Part shown: positions 46,201-57,725 of the stretch, piece by piece | Numbering within the stretch: the first letter of the stretch is position 1 | Layout: every line of letters begins with the position of its first letter | Assembly: GCA_914767715.1 (NCBI GenBank) | Contig: OU612070.1 | Span: forward strand, 26,278,025-26,338,024 | Direction of reading: 5' to 3' | Length of the DNA stretch: 60,000 nucleotides | From: Membranipora membranacea | Taxonomy: Eukaryota > Bryozoa > Gymnolaemata > Cheilostomatida > Membraniporidae | Notes under the pieces: generated by a model | What the model was told of the DNA's origin: nothing | What the model saw: the letters and a program-made list of their open reading frames with translations, nothing else | Database searches by the model: none | Translations under genes and position numbers: made by a program

Positions 46201-48749
46201 AGAGTCTGTTTTAAGACCAGTTATGTTTTTAAACTACATATATGGGCTCATCAACTGTTTGGACTTTTATCAGCTGTGGATGAAGCTGACCCTCTACCTT
46301 TACAGGTAGCTTCGACCAATTTGATTTAGGAAACGCAATAACTTTCCTAGACATATGGTATGATGACTAAATTCTCGGACTTGCAATAATTGCAATAAAC
46401 AAATTGAAACCTAACCCAACTTGAATCTTAACTCAACAACGATGACATATTTACCGCCAGCGTGTTTGAAATTTGCAGGAAATTAATTTACAACCTCATT
46501 TATTCCGTTGTAATATATCATAACTTTTTATAACATACCTATATTTGAGTATTTGGTAATATGCAACTAAAATTAATCATCGTGATTATTGCTCTAAAGG
46601 CCTTCACAAAATATGTGGAGCATAGAGCAGAAATAAAACATCCACCCAGTCTGTAGATCTACAACCGAATGAAGTGAACTCTTGTATATGTTATATTAGT
46701 AGATAGTAACACACATAGATACGTTACGACAAGGGAGACAACCGTTACAGACCTGAGTTTGAGAGAGACATCATGCTGACAGCTAACTGCTATTCTATGT
46801 GTGCTCGGAGTATCCGCTTCCCCTATGAAGTATCCTTCATCTTTATCTGAAGGCGTATAGTCATCAGGAGTCGTTATCTATAACAGAGTAACAGTAAGTA
46901 CGCAAAATATCTCACAAGTCACAACAAATAGTTTTCATAACAGGACATAATAATAGCCTGGGAAGGCTGTCGGGCAGGTGGGGGTGTCATGATTTATGTT
47001 CAGCTCACCAGATGAGGAGCATAGGTGAAGAGATTTACAGCAATGCAGCAGCTCACAGATACAAAAATGTTACATCCCAAAATGAAGTGAGCTTGAACGC
47101 AAGAGTTTAGCTGACCATCATCTCTGCATTCACATAGAGGTGGTTAAGTCCCGTCTCATCTAGTTTACCCTGGTCAGAGTATTTAGACTAAATCTACCCA
47201 GACCAGACTGCTCGATAGGTGCATAAATTTATTCCCTTCAGGCCTTCGGCCCTTTCACCCAGGTGTTCAAATCAACCTATTGACAATATAGTCATGTATT
47301 TGGGGCAGGTGTTTTGGGGAGTACGGTAAATTATACACAAGTCAGATTGTTGTAGTACACACTCCACATGCAGATAACAGACTTCTTTAGCCTGGTCTAT
47401 ATGAAGAGTAGCTGGATTTCCAGCAGGCAAAATATAAGGAGGAGAAATCTGAATATTTGTTCTGGCTACGGGTCATAGTCCTTAAGCACTACATTCCTAC
47501 AACACCACTATGGTAATTTATTATATTACAATGCCGGTTTTTACTGTTTGCAACAGTAGATAAAGTGAATAATAACTAATAACAAGAATTGATCTGATTA
47601 AAAGATCGTATATTTCAGGTATCCAATTAGATCATCTTGTCAGATTTGAATGTATCAATAATTAATCTGATTCTATAACTGTTCTCTTCCTTTTGTCATC
47701 AGCACATTAACGAGGCCACAGGTCATAGAAGAGGTCATACTAGCAGATATCATGTAGATGGTCGATAGCGGGGGGGGGGGGCGGAGGGGGGAGGAGACTA
47801 GGGAGGATGTGACTATCCAGCAAATATCTTGATTGGCTGATGGCATTAAAAAATAATGACCTGAGATCAGACAAAGCTAAGCTGACATGTGTTCCCACAA
47901 GCCATATTGGAGCTATTCCACCTATTCGAACTACAATTATACGGTGAATGCCCCCTTTATCTTGCCAAAACCATCAGACACTTAACTTAATGTGGCTCCG
48001 TGTGTTTTAATGCCGGAAATCCAGATCCTATGGCATACTATGTTTGCATATTTGATTCGCATTCTGCGATGCCTCTCTCATATATATGATATTTAACAGC
48101 ACACTTACCTGTGTCTTGTGAGTTTTTGTCGAGTCATCATGCTCAGTGATCGTCCTATCACAGGAGACTTTGTCGCCACTTACTGATGTAATATGAAGTG
48201 TAAACTCTGAGTCTTTCGGAGCAGCAAAAATGAACTCTCTGTAAATTTGTAAGGTATACGGTAGCAATTTAAATTTTATGAGGACAGAGATTTTGCATGA
48301 AGTGGGTCCATTTCTTTTCTACCATTTCTGTGTTGCGAGCTTGGTAAACAAGATACAAGTAGCCTGAGCACCTTCAGACTCTTTTTCCATGCCCCCCCCC
48401 CAAATATATCCTGATTAGACACAAGATAAATAAAAGAAAAAAATCTCACATGATCTTAACTCCTGTGCTGTCCTTTGCTTTTAGGTTATTTACCAACAAT
48501 TACCGTACAGAAATATGTCATTATGATTTTATTATGAATGCAGGAGAGTAATTTATTAAGACATTAACAGACTTTAAGATATCAGCAAGAGAGGCAATGA
48601 ACAAAATCTTCAAGAAATCAGCATACAATGGTCGGTGTTGGGGGTTTGCTGAATACGTACGTGCCAGCTTCAGAATTACATACGACTGATGTTATAAATC
48701 CGTCAGCGATGAGCAGAGCAGCTACGATCCATGTTACACACATATCCAT
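40299..48749 (-). CDS. 509-aa type I membrane protein with repeated ectodomain, family not recognised
   Basis: Eleven exons, 5' to 3': 48661-48749, 48109-48238, 46753-46877, 45800-45876, 44920-45044, 44339-44477, 43412-43531, 42732-42923, 41274-41417, 40903-41063, 40299-40526. They total 1530 bp with consistent phases. A signal peptide (MDMCVTWIVAALLIADGF) is followed by an ectodomain of about 410 residues. Related blocks recur in it: FIFAAPKDSEFTLHITS (about 32-48), HLFAAPPMDTWGKEYI (about 203-218) and VLVSPDAEGNYTIHITA (about 288-304). Several VxC/SC cysteines lie between blocks. Before the membrane, VDNDGDFRVDEE and IDDDGDGLIDED resemble calcium-binding DxDxDG loops. The helix is about residues 442-460, and the tail of about 49 residues ends SGFTLSRR. 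Receptor or adhesion roles are guesses. Intron sequence includes a 31-bp donor repeat and a 1-kb foldback transposon. Confidence 0.85.
41480..42512. mobile_element. foldback DNA transposon (1033 bp), TTAA target duplication
   Basis: Arms of about 450 bp are inverted copies at roughly 90% identity or better. The left begins GGTAATGTCAAAGACCGATC and the right ends with its reverse complement. Both ends abut TTAA (41476-41479 and 42513-42516), the target duplication of piggyBac-type elements. The only unique sequence is a centre of about 100 bp, and no transposase is present. It lies in an intron of the 509-aa membrane protein gene. High arm identity suggests recent activity or gene conversion. 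Confidence 0.85.
43180..43283. mobile_element. hairpin MITE family 2, further copy
   Basis: AAGGTTGATCCCATTTGCCC plus GCATTCCGGTTGTTC at the left, with GGACAACTCGGAATGCAGGC and AAATTGTAG at the right. Intronic in the 509-aa protein gene, with a weaker outer end. Confidence 0.6.
43739..43957 (-). other. intronic open frame with retroelement-like tail, unassigned
   Basis: A 72-codon frame includes NNTRRSARLNTVTKPT, a basic motif of a type often seen at the ends of retroelement polyproteins. It lies inside an intron of the 509-aa protein gene, lacks neighbours and may be a fossil fragment or chance. Confidence 0.15.
44041..44093. mobile_element. hairpin MITE family 1, copy 3 (near-perfect)
   Basis: TAGCCTATCTTAACAAGCTT/TGT and ACAAAGCTTGTTAAGACAGG/CTA are almost perfect inverted arms around a 6-bp TTGGGG loop. 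The flanks AGTATTATC (44032-44040) and AGTACTATC (44094-44102) match at 8 of 9 positions, in line with the 9-bp duplication of copy 2. It is intronic in the 509-aa protein gene. Confidence 0.75.
45639..45830 (-). repeat. 31-bp tandem array that repeats a splice donor, six copies
   Basis: ACTTACCTATTT recurs at 45639, 45670, 45701, 45732, 45763 and 45794, exactly 31 bp apart. On the minus strand each unit reads CTCTC...AAATAG|GTAAGT, so every unit is an exon end plus a consensus 5' splice site. The first one met by the transcript (45794-45799) is the donor I use for the exon 45800-45876. Units differ at a few bases (TCTGATG, TGTACGG, TGTGATG). Since 31 is not a multiple of three, use of a later donor would shift the frame. 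Confidence 0.9.
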
Positions 48750-50170
48750 ATCCCGGCCAACAAACTAGCAGAGTTATTTGTGTGGAAGACGTGAGCTACA
48801 CGCAGCCCTGATGATTATCCAGCTCCAGCAAGAGAAAAATAAGTAAAATCTCTGCTAAGTTAATTTTCTGCAAAAATATGGCAGCACTCTTCGCAATGCT
48901 AACGTAACGTAACTCGGCAGCAGCAGCGCCTTTATTCCTAATTTTATGCTGTTTTGTCTATAACTACAAGATGATAAGTGAATAAATAGTTTAATTTACA
49001 TCCCAGATCCTGCAATATTATAATAGGTGAGTGCTTGCATATGTAGCATAAACTGATTTGTGTTATACACATATCAAGTTCACACACTACGGCACTATGG
49101 CCCACTATATTGCTGGTCTTATACTGTGTGGCATGTGTTTGTAGTTTAATATAGATCATAACATCGAACACTAAACCCTAATTAACCTTCGCTAACTCTC
49201 TTAGTTGACAAGGCAGGAAAACATTACTATATTTATTCTCTGGTTGTAGCAGAGACTACTCTGGTTGTAGTAGTAGATTGTGAAGACAACAACCGTGATT
49301 CACCCAGTACTAAGTAGCTTGAGCTTTTACAGAGAACCAGTCAGTAGGGCTACTCAGTCAAAACATTCCATTTGTAACAGTTTGATAAACAAAATTACTC
49401 ATTTCCTACATGAGCAGTTGTGCTACCATTCAAGTTACTGATGAGCCCATTCAAATGCAGCTCTAATTTTTTAGTCAGAAAGTTTCAAGATCAGTGAACT
49501 AATAAACCAAATATAAATGTAAATTCATTTCAACAAATTCTGTATGCCAGGAGTTTCACCGTAATCTAGGTCTTGAATTATTCACCAAGCAACTCTAAAT
49601 ACCATACATGGAGATAAAAAGTTGCTTTGTTGAACCGACCTCTCCCAAGCAATATGAGTTTGTGAGCATGGTCCATAAATGGACATCATTGATCATGGGT
49701 ACGCTATTTTTTTAAACTAAAGTCACTTGCAGTGACAAATTTGGATGGTAGTTAGGCTAATGGTATGAGATTGTGTTGTTAGAGCTTCACACAAAAATGT
49801 TTTTACACAGACAAGCACCTCTGGTTTATTTATTTAAAGCCTAAAGCCTAAAAAACTATTCTGTCACCAACATTTAACTAATGTCATAATAAAACCTTGG
49901 CTAACTAACATTCAAAATGAGATGTTGTTTAATATTTAAAAAAAGTAAAATACATAGATTTACAAGTAACAATGTTATGATGTTTGCTTCAGTGATTCTC
50001 CAATTTGTACTCTTATGATATTCTTGAGGGTAAACAAACCTAATCTGATCTATATAGATAAAATAATATCATGCAAGGAATTCTGGGAAACCAGGTATTC
50101 ACTTCATGTAACTTCGGGTCACAGGGGTTCACATCAGTAGTTATGTTGTGCCAGATGTGAGCGCCAGATG
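48750..50170. other. intergenic between the 509-aa protein gene and the SDR gene
   Basis: No gene recognised. It should contain the 5' end of the 509-aa protein gene and the 3'UTR of the SDR gene, whose candidate AATAAA (minus) is at 49825-49830. No clear TATA element or repeats were noticed. Confidence 0.5.
49825..49830 (-). terminator. candidate polyadenylation signal of the SDR gene
   Basis: Minus-strand AATAAA about 340 nt past the SDR stop codon. Motif and position only. Confidence 0.35.
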
Positions 50171-53100
50171 TTACTTTGATTGAGGCTGACTAGAGTACGT
50201 CAGAAGAGCTGTCGTATCCCAAAAGGATGTTTTCAGCATCGTACAAAATCTCTTTGTCGGCACCAAACTACAACAAGAGAAGATATTTCTATATTCAACT
50301 GCATGTTCAACGTTCTGATTGAAACTTTGGCTTGGATTCTACGACCATCTGTGTGATCATACAATATACAGCTATATCACTTGTAAGAGATATAGGTTGC
50401 TTAAAAGGTTGATTAAAATCAGATGTCACATCACACGCCACATCTGGGAGCATGGGTGGCGAAACTTTGATTGCCTTATGGGCTAGGCTGCGCCAGGTTG
50501 CTCTCTGTTTGCATCACACAGTGGCAGATGTCGGACAGGAATGTTAGAGGGCATCCCACAATGCAACTTTCTATGTTAGTCAGTGAGTCCAGTTTTTATT
50601 ACACAATGTTGTAGACAAGCTGATTTTAATTTGCACTAGACCTGAGCACTGAAGTACTCACTCACTGGTATGTATCATACATAATAATTCATATATATAT
50701 ATTATGATATATTTATATATATTCTAATTTATATATTATACCAATGTACTCACTATTTAAGGGCTAGTATCGGGTAGAGAGCTGCTGGTAGTAGGAGGAA
50801 TGATCTGTTGGTCTGGATTGATTCCACAATCTTCTCAGCTACATAATCAGGCATGAGATACCCACAATCCTCTGCTCGCCTCATGTGTCTACAATAGTCG
50901 TAAAAATGTATAAGGCAAAGTTGTGGTCAAAACATATAACGCACAGGTATTTAAGTTGCCAAGAATTATATTGGATAGATGTGATATTGTCTGTACACAT
51001 TTTATGGGAACAATTTTTCTGATATATTTGTACAGTCACCATGAAGGCCGAGGAGGGATGGCAAGACTTTATTTTAGTTAATGGGTTACATTGTCTCATC
51101 TACCTGCAGGGAGGTTGGAGAGCATATCCCAACCTGTCACCATCTGAATATATGGATGAAATGGGAGTTATCTTCCCAGTGACAGTGGAATAGCGATTCT
51201 TACTTGTACCTGAAAATCTGAATTTCAGTAGCAAATGACAAATTGCAAACAAACTTACTTAGGACAAGCTTTATCTTTAATGTCTCTGGTCAAAGGAGTC
51301 TGGACAAGCCCCAGGCAGACCTTTAGAGTGTGTATCGGTCTCTTCATAAACTCCATCTCCAACTCAAGAGCGTCAGTAAAACCTGTGTGAGATAGGTGAT
51401 TTTTTTAATACTTCATAAATTGGTCAACATTGGTAATCCGATGGAAGCACAACATTTTTTCTCCAATTAATTTCAGATAATAAGTCACAGTCTAGAAGTG
51501 TGAGATCCCAGCAGATCACAAAAAACAAGTTTTCTGCATCTCTCTGGGTATGCTGTGACGAGTTTATTCAAGAAAGTAGCGGGATTATTTATGATAGAAG
51601 GTCACTTACCAACGCTACCATACTTTGAGGCACAGTAGTCAGTCATACCCGGCAGACCGGTGAGCCCAGCGATGCTGGCGATGTTAACAATATGTCCGTG
51701 GTTATTATCTAACATGGACGGCAGGAGAGCTTTAGTCACCTACAATCATCAGACAAACTTCCGTACGAACTTTATACAGCAGATGACGATGTTACTGAGA
51801 TACTCAGCTGAGAGACTGATTGTTTTATATCTAGTCTCAATGTTTCTACCAGCAGGTAACTGTGTAGAATGATGTAAAATAGGCAGAGCTGTCTAATGTT
51901 GCCTATCACTACATGAGAGTTGGGCGTGGATGCCAATGTTGTATTGGTGACCAGCATTTTGTGACAAACAGTCTTCTAGGTTCCAACTTGCTCGTTTAAC
52001 GGCAGGGATTATAAAACAAACCTCAAGGGTTGCAACTGCTCAGCACATATTGGATGGACATTGATAAAAAAAAACTGGTAATTGAATCTGAGAAAAATCA
52101 GAACCAACAATTATTTCCAAAGCAGTGATCAAACATTTTTGAGACATTCTATAATAAACTTCTCAATCTAGGATTGCAACAGGGTGAGCAAGCCATCACA
52201 CACTGAAGATATGTAACCCTAAAACTAGCAGCAGGATGTAATGTCAGGTTCGAAAGCAGAGATCACACCACATGAGTGGTTGTTTACTGTAAGGGTGTTA
52301 GGGTGCTAACTCACGATGATTTGTCCGAGCAGGTTTACATTCAGAGTTCTTCTCACTTGATCATCAGTAATCTTCATAATTCCGTCACAGTAGACGATCC
52401 CTGCATTGTTTATCAGTATAGTTATCTCCCCGATCTCTCTACGCACCTGAACGAAATTTTCAAAGCATAACAGTTTCTGGTATAGGTTTAAGATTTGTTA
52501 CCACCAGCCAATAAGGAGTGAGCCTCAATATTTGCTTAGAAAAGATTTGTGCGATCTGCTATTTGGTTTTCTTATCCGTGTGGCCATCTGGATAATCATT
52601 TCATAACCATTTCATTTGGATTTCATTACTATGTAGTATGCACCAGCCTTCACTTACATGTTTTAATTCTTCTTTTAATCTATCTTAATGTATGTGAGGT
52701 CAACAAGTTATTTTTAATTTACTTCATTTATAAACTTTTAGAAAATCTCAAAAACTAAGTAAGCAAACAAAATAAAAAAATCTTTGCAAAATATTATCAT
52801 GGCAATAACCAAAATATTTGAGACCTGCCGCTCTAGCATACAGCACTAACCTTTTCAGCAGTAGACATGACACTAGCCGTGTTACTGACATCGACCAGAT
52901 AGGCGTAAGATGTACCGCCTCGATCCTGGATAATCTGTCTTGTCTCCTCATTACCAGTTTTGTTCACATCCCATAAGACTACACGCACACCTAGACGAGC
53001 CAGCACCATCGCTGTCTCACGACCAATACCACTACCTGAATTAGGATAGGAGTTAGATATGATCATATGCATATCATCAGATGGGGAATTTAAAAAAAAG

Positions 53101-54458
53101 AAACCATGTACGGCAGGACAGGGTTAACAGATTAAATTAGATTCATGATAAACCTGTTACTACCAATGAGGTTGTTGTTTTTAAGACTATGAGATGAGAG
53201 ATGATCAGTAGGATGAAAAGCATAAGGAACATTAATAAATGGCAGCAAAAAAATCTTCTATGGTTGCACACTTGTTTTAAATTGTAATCTTTTTGGTTGA
53301 TTCAAATTTCTGACAAAAGGCTATTGTTTTTTAATCGAATAACACAATAATAGCTGTTAGGTTAAAAGTTTTAAATCCCATAGTGATGAAGAAGGTGGCA
53401 ACCGTGTCACATCTGTGGGTTACTGATTTAAATTTGTGTATGAGAGAACACCATTGACTTAACATACATAAATTTTATTATCAAGATTGTTTATTGAGTA
53501 AAGAGGAGTTACAATTTGAGAGTTTTACCTGCACCAGTGACGAGAGCGATCTCCGAGGAGATATCCTTCTTAATCAGCAGCATGTTTGGTGTTAAAAACC
53601 AGATCAGCTCCCACAGGATCTCCAGGGTCATCAGACTCACCACCCATGACAACTCGATCAGGGAGGCGCAGCAACCACAACAGGTCAGGGGCAGTCCGAA
53701 CAGCTAAAAATAAAAAGAGGTCTATATATGTTTGGACATTCTGAAAACTCATCTTTATTTCACACACAGAAATCTTTGGAATTTGCCTCTCAATGGAGAA
53801 GCACAAATATTTCAAAAAATTCTCAAAACAAATCTCCTTAGTATAAGAGCTCAAACTGTGCCGGGATAGCTTGTATAGTAGCATTACATTATCGACCACT
53901 TTCCCCACCCGAGCTGTTGATATTGTAATGCTACTACCAGCTATCCCGGCACAGTTGGCGTTCTTAAACTACTCCTTACATGGGCTTTCAGTCAAAGTTT
54001 GTCTGTTTATTTGATGGTATTGTCTCCCCGTGTTATGATGAGCCTAACGGAGCTAATACTTTACAAATAACGAAACAAAAAATACTTGGATATCAAGATC
54101 ATGCTTCTGAAAATTTACATTCACATTTTTGCACTAAAAGTATGATATTTTACTTATCAAAAATTAAGACTTCAAGTCTGTTGTACTTACATACTGAATA
54201 CAGTCACTTATGAGCCACATCTTCTGTTTAAGTTGTTCTGTATATCGATAGTACCAGTAAAAACTCAACACAATCTGAAAAGTAAACACATCGCAGACCA
54301 GTCAGAATCTTTACTGCTAAAGGAAGAAACATTAATCTGTTTTGGTCAATCAATTTCCCTTCCAATATCAAACCTACTGAATCAATTCCGTGATAAATAA
54401 CAATGTAACACACCTTTGCACACACCCATGTTGCCAAGACACATTTCATGAAAGCCAT
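50171..54458 (-). CDS. short-chain dehydrogenase/reductase, RDH10/DHRS3/SDR16C type, 368 aa
   Basis: Nine exons, 5' to 3': 54414-54458, 54191-54274, 53529-53703, 52851-53035, 52315-52446, 51610-51739, 51259-51382, 50754-50888, 50171-50267. They total 1107 bp with matching phases. Hydrophobic N-terminal segments (about residues 46-82) suggest membrane anchoring, as in retinol dehydrogenases of this group. The cofactor site is TGAGSGIG (99-106), followed by NNAG (176-179). Catalytic S229, Y242 and K246 (YCASK) are in place and correctly spaced. A Trp-Asp after the second beta strand (LWDVN) is typical of the SDR16C group. These enzymes oxidise or reduce retinoids or hydroxysteroids at the ER or lipid droplets; the substrate cannot be told from sequence. 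The last exon is placed in the frame set by the upstream donor. The alternative frame of that exon ends in acidic SSSDVL, so the C-terminus deserves a transcript check. Confidence 0.9.
53838..53971. repeat. palindrome related to that at 26373
   Basis: AACTGTGCCGGGATAGCTTG...TAGTAGCATTACA on the left is mirrored by GTAATGCTACTACCAGCTAT/CCCGGCACAGTT on the right. The arms are built from the same block as the palindrome at 26373-26550, but with arm and centre order reversed. Intronic in the SDR gene. Confidence 0.65.
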
Positions 54459-55477
54459 CGCATCTAATAGCAAATCTCAGTAAATTATCAGAGCTTTGAT
54501 CTACTAGTCACATGACCAATATGCCTGGATGCATTTATCAACAATTACAAAACTAGTAAACCTCAAAAAAGAGTGTGTCACAGGTTATTAAAACTTGAAC
54601 AAAAACGTTGCAATGGCATAATATCTAAGCAATATTACAGAATTCCAAGTTTTTTTTTCCGACACCTGTAAGTTTCCAAGGTTATAAAATGACCACGAAT
54701 TAGTATTTGATCAGCACAGAGCCTGAAAGAGGTTAACTTACTCCTTACTGCGACTGACGGTGACTCGCTTGTAATACCTCACCCCAAGCGAACTGATAAA
54801 GCCGACCGACGATGATTGCAGCGGCGATATAGCTTCCTGACTGAGCTCGGGTTGCTACTACGATACATAATACTCCTGGTAATTGATAATTATCTGGCTG
54901 GCGAGGGCATAATTTGCTGGCGCTACAGGTTGTCTAATTCAGTTATTATATAACAATAGCTACACACATTTATGACAGCCCAGAAACTTTCAAAAGCGGA
55001 TGAATATCCAGAGCATTATTATTGTAACAGAACAAAACATCGAGCAATTGTACAATCAATATTGAGATGAATGCATGTACTATCACAGAAAGATGAGCGT
55101 ATTAACTAATACCAATCCACAGGGACAGGGCTCGCAACACCATGCATTCCTCCACAGTAATGGTCAAAATTAAATTAAAAAATATAAAATAACATAATTT
55201 GGCAAAAGAGTCAATAACAATTAAGGCACTGAAAATCAGAATTTCAAGAATTTGGCATCAAATGAGTAGGTTAACTTTGAGATTAAGTGTTTGACCCTGT
55301 TCATATAACTCAACATAGCGCACTATATCTAAGTTCCATCAATGAGTATCAGGTGTCGCTGTTACTCCTTGGTTCCATATCCATATCCATATCCAACAAT
55401 ATACATTTTGGCATGTCATATTACTATACAAAAAGCACTGAAAAAGCATCATAGGCAAAACTATGGGCTCTTTCATA
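54459..55477. other. intergenic between the SDR 5' end and the TTLL11-like 3' end
   Basis: No gene. From 54771 onward it is the start of a segmental direct repeat shared with 59288-60000 (listed separately). Confidence 0.6.
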
Positions 55478-55667
55478 TCATCCACTCTCGAAGTCCGGAG
55501 CGATGACTCGGTGTCGAGATCTACTAGATAAGGCGTCCTGTCGTCCTCTGACTACTGAGATCTTCGGTAGTTTAGCTCGGCGTAACTTTGGCCTTGAAGA
55601 TAATTCCAGGTTAGCCTCACAGTAATGTAACAGATTATCTACCATCTCATGTAGATCGGGAGACTTG
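54771..55667 (+). repeat. segmental direct duplication, copy 1 (partner 59288-60000)
   Basis: GTAATACCTCACCCCAAGCG, GATGATTGCAG, ATATAGCTTCCTGACTGAG, GGTTGCTACTACGATACATA, ACAGGTTGTCTAATTCAGTT and many further blocks recur in order from 59288. The last exon of the TTLL11-like gene is included and is colinear without gaps. Copy 1 is about 180 bp longer because of indels in the non-coding part. The partner runs off the window. Confidence 0.9.
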
Positions 55668-57725
55668 AGTTTAGATCGCTTAGCGATGATCAGGAAAGCT
55701 TCGAGAAAAGCTTGAAATGATAGCCCTGTCGGTGCTTCGGCCATCTGGAGATCAGAAAATCTGTAATAGATTTAGCAGCTGTACAACGAACGGTGATTGG
55801 TGAATGTTGTGTGCAGTGAGTTGAACTTAGTCAAGAAGAGCCTTATCTCTAAGGCCTCTTTTCTGTAAGGTATTTGAGTAACGTTTGTCAAGAACCCTGT
55901 TGAGAGGATTAGTTGGATAGGATAATATTTAACAAAGCAATGTGTCTGTCAGTGATTCAGAAATTGTGTGAAAATGGTGAAGAGGAATATGAAACTGAAA
56001 ATGTTGCATCGACCGGGATTTGAACCCGGGCCTCCCGCGCGTTTGGCGAGAATTTTACCACTGAACCACCGATGCCTTAAGACCGCATTAGCCAAAACTA
56101 GAATATCTAATTTTGTCGGATATGTGATACAGCATTAATCAGCTAATCAGGATTGGTGATTTGAGCTGGCACCGCCCACTTTGTCACATTGCGCGTCAAG
56201 AATTGAGAAAAAAAATTGAGAATAATACCAGGGTGGACAACTCTACTTTCTTTAAATTGAGAATATACATCTGTTCTGTACATTATCACATAACACATTG
56301 TCACATATTTGTTACCAACCTTCTCATGATTTCTATAAACATGATATCTAGAGCGGCCACAGTGAGAGATGAGCTCTGATGTACTATACAGATTGATTGA
56401 GATCAGGATGGATGATAGGAGCACTGTAGTGAATTGCAAAAGTCTGGTCTCATCTGTAAATGATCAAGGGAGATCACTCCGAAAACACGACAAGAAATAC
56501 AGATATTTACACCAACCTTATGCCGTGGTGCAGCGAGTAGCAGCGTCTCTTTTATCAGCTTGTATTTGACATGCTTGTCGACAGCACTAGGCACCTCATC
56601 ATAGATACCAGGCGCCGCCTCACGATCGTAAGTCATAGAGAGGCTGGGGTTGGCATTGACCTCCAATAATATCGGCTTCAACTTGTCAGTCGAGATAATA
56701 TCAAACCCTGAAACATTTGATGAGGCATTTTATTAATAATGTGAGTGACATCTCATGAAAAATGGATGTTGGTCTTAGCAGATGATGAAAACGGAAAAAA
56801 CGAAAACAATATATTGCGGATGATGCTCAGGATGGCTCATTGCTCATTTTAATTTTCTTTACCAGCTTTTTGAATATCAGCTGAGTTTCATTTTTGAAGC
56901 TATTCATTTTCTATAAAATCTGTAGAGGGAGAAAGTTTCTCTTGATTTCAGTCACACTGATGTGAAAGTTGTGCTGACCATTTTATACTGCTGACAATAT
57001 ATATCAGTGGTGCTGACCTAACAGCACAGATGAAAATAATGTACAGTAATGTACAATAATAATACAGCAGAGGGTGTAGGAACTAAAACCTATAATCTCT
57101 GCTCATCCTGTAAAACTGTCCTCTGACAATCATACTGAGCAAGTGATAATAATATTTGCAACTAGAAGACTTAACTAACACCATCCTCCCTGTTTTGAGG
57201 TAACTCACCAAACAAATCTCCTTTTTTTTTAAACGTTAGTTAGAAGAGTATGTGTTTTGCTTGCACCCATAGACAAAACACTCGACACATGTGAAGTGTG
57301 TTTGCATCGTGTGTTTTGTCTTTGCTGTCACCTATGTGGCAATAGCTCGCTCCAACCATCGACACTATGGTCCAATGCTTAGAACGAGTTGTCCTCTCCC
57401 GATTCGAAAGAAAAAATTCATTTAATTTCCATGATGACAAAACTTCAAATCAGGTCTGCCGCCGCTGTACAGAATCAACACGGATCCCAAGTGCAAATGA
57501 AGAACCACAAACCAATGCGAATGGAAGTCCTAAAATCGATGTGACGTCGACGTCGACGTATGGAAACATGGTGAACGACTTACTCACCGAGTATTTGGAA
57601 GCACTTGACTTTGCTGTCAGTTCTGAGTGTGAGGTTCTGAGCTATCTGAAGCTCAGGAGTGACAGTTAGCATTGTCTTTATAACCACTTGTTCAATATCT
57701 GCCCATAACTGATATGTGTCATGAC
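55478..57725 (-). CDS. tubulin polyglutamylase TTLL11-like, 3' exons only (5' part not found)
   Basis: Four exons, 5' to 3': 57588-57725, 56517-56707, 56320-56375, 55478-55760. They are joined in matching phases. The first reads ADIEQVVIKTMLTVTPELQI...KCFQIL and the second begins GFDII. It includes KPILLEVNANPSLSM, the ATP-grasp block whose Glu and Asn hold magnesium in TTLL enzymes. SSSLTVAALDIMFIEI and LSFQAFLEAFLIIAKR match TTLL11 C-terminal blocks. TTLL11 lengthens glutamate chains on tubulin, mainly in cilia. The stretch of about 50 residues that vertebrate TTLL11 has before SSSL is absent; the intron there is only 141 bp. No exon for the N-terminal half (HLTNYS block and earlier) was seen between 57726 and 59287, so this copy may be truncated. 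Confidence 0.82.
56005..56075 (-). tRNA. tRNA-Gly-like gene with altered anticodon loop (AAC, A33)
   Basis: The minus strand starts GCATCGGTGGTTCAGTGGTA and closes with CCGGGTTCAAATCCCGG and TCGATGC plus discriminator A. The acceptor stem pairs at all seven positions (one G-T), and the anticodon stem CTCGC/GCGGG and the T stem are complete. A and B boxes are good, and TTTT follows within a few bases. The body matches eukaryotic tRNA-Gly(GCC). The loop, however, is CAAACGC where CTGCCAC is expected. That places AAC at 34-36 and an A at position 33, which is almost always U, and the D stem has one mismatch. It lies in an intron of the TTLL11-like gene on the same strand. It could be a tRNA pseudogene, a SINE head or an oddly decoding tRNA. 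Confidence 0.8.

Noticed and set aside
57367-57669. 100-codon plus-strand frame starting MVQCLERVVL
   Set aside because: Its second half is the antisense of the TTLL11-like exon 57588-57725. The first half has no splice or family support.
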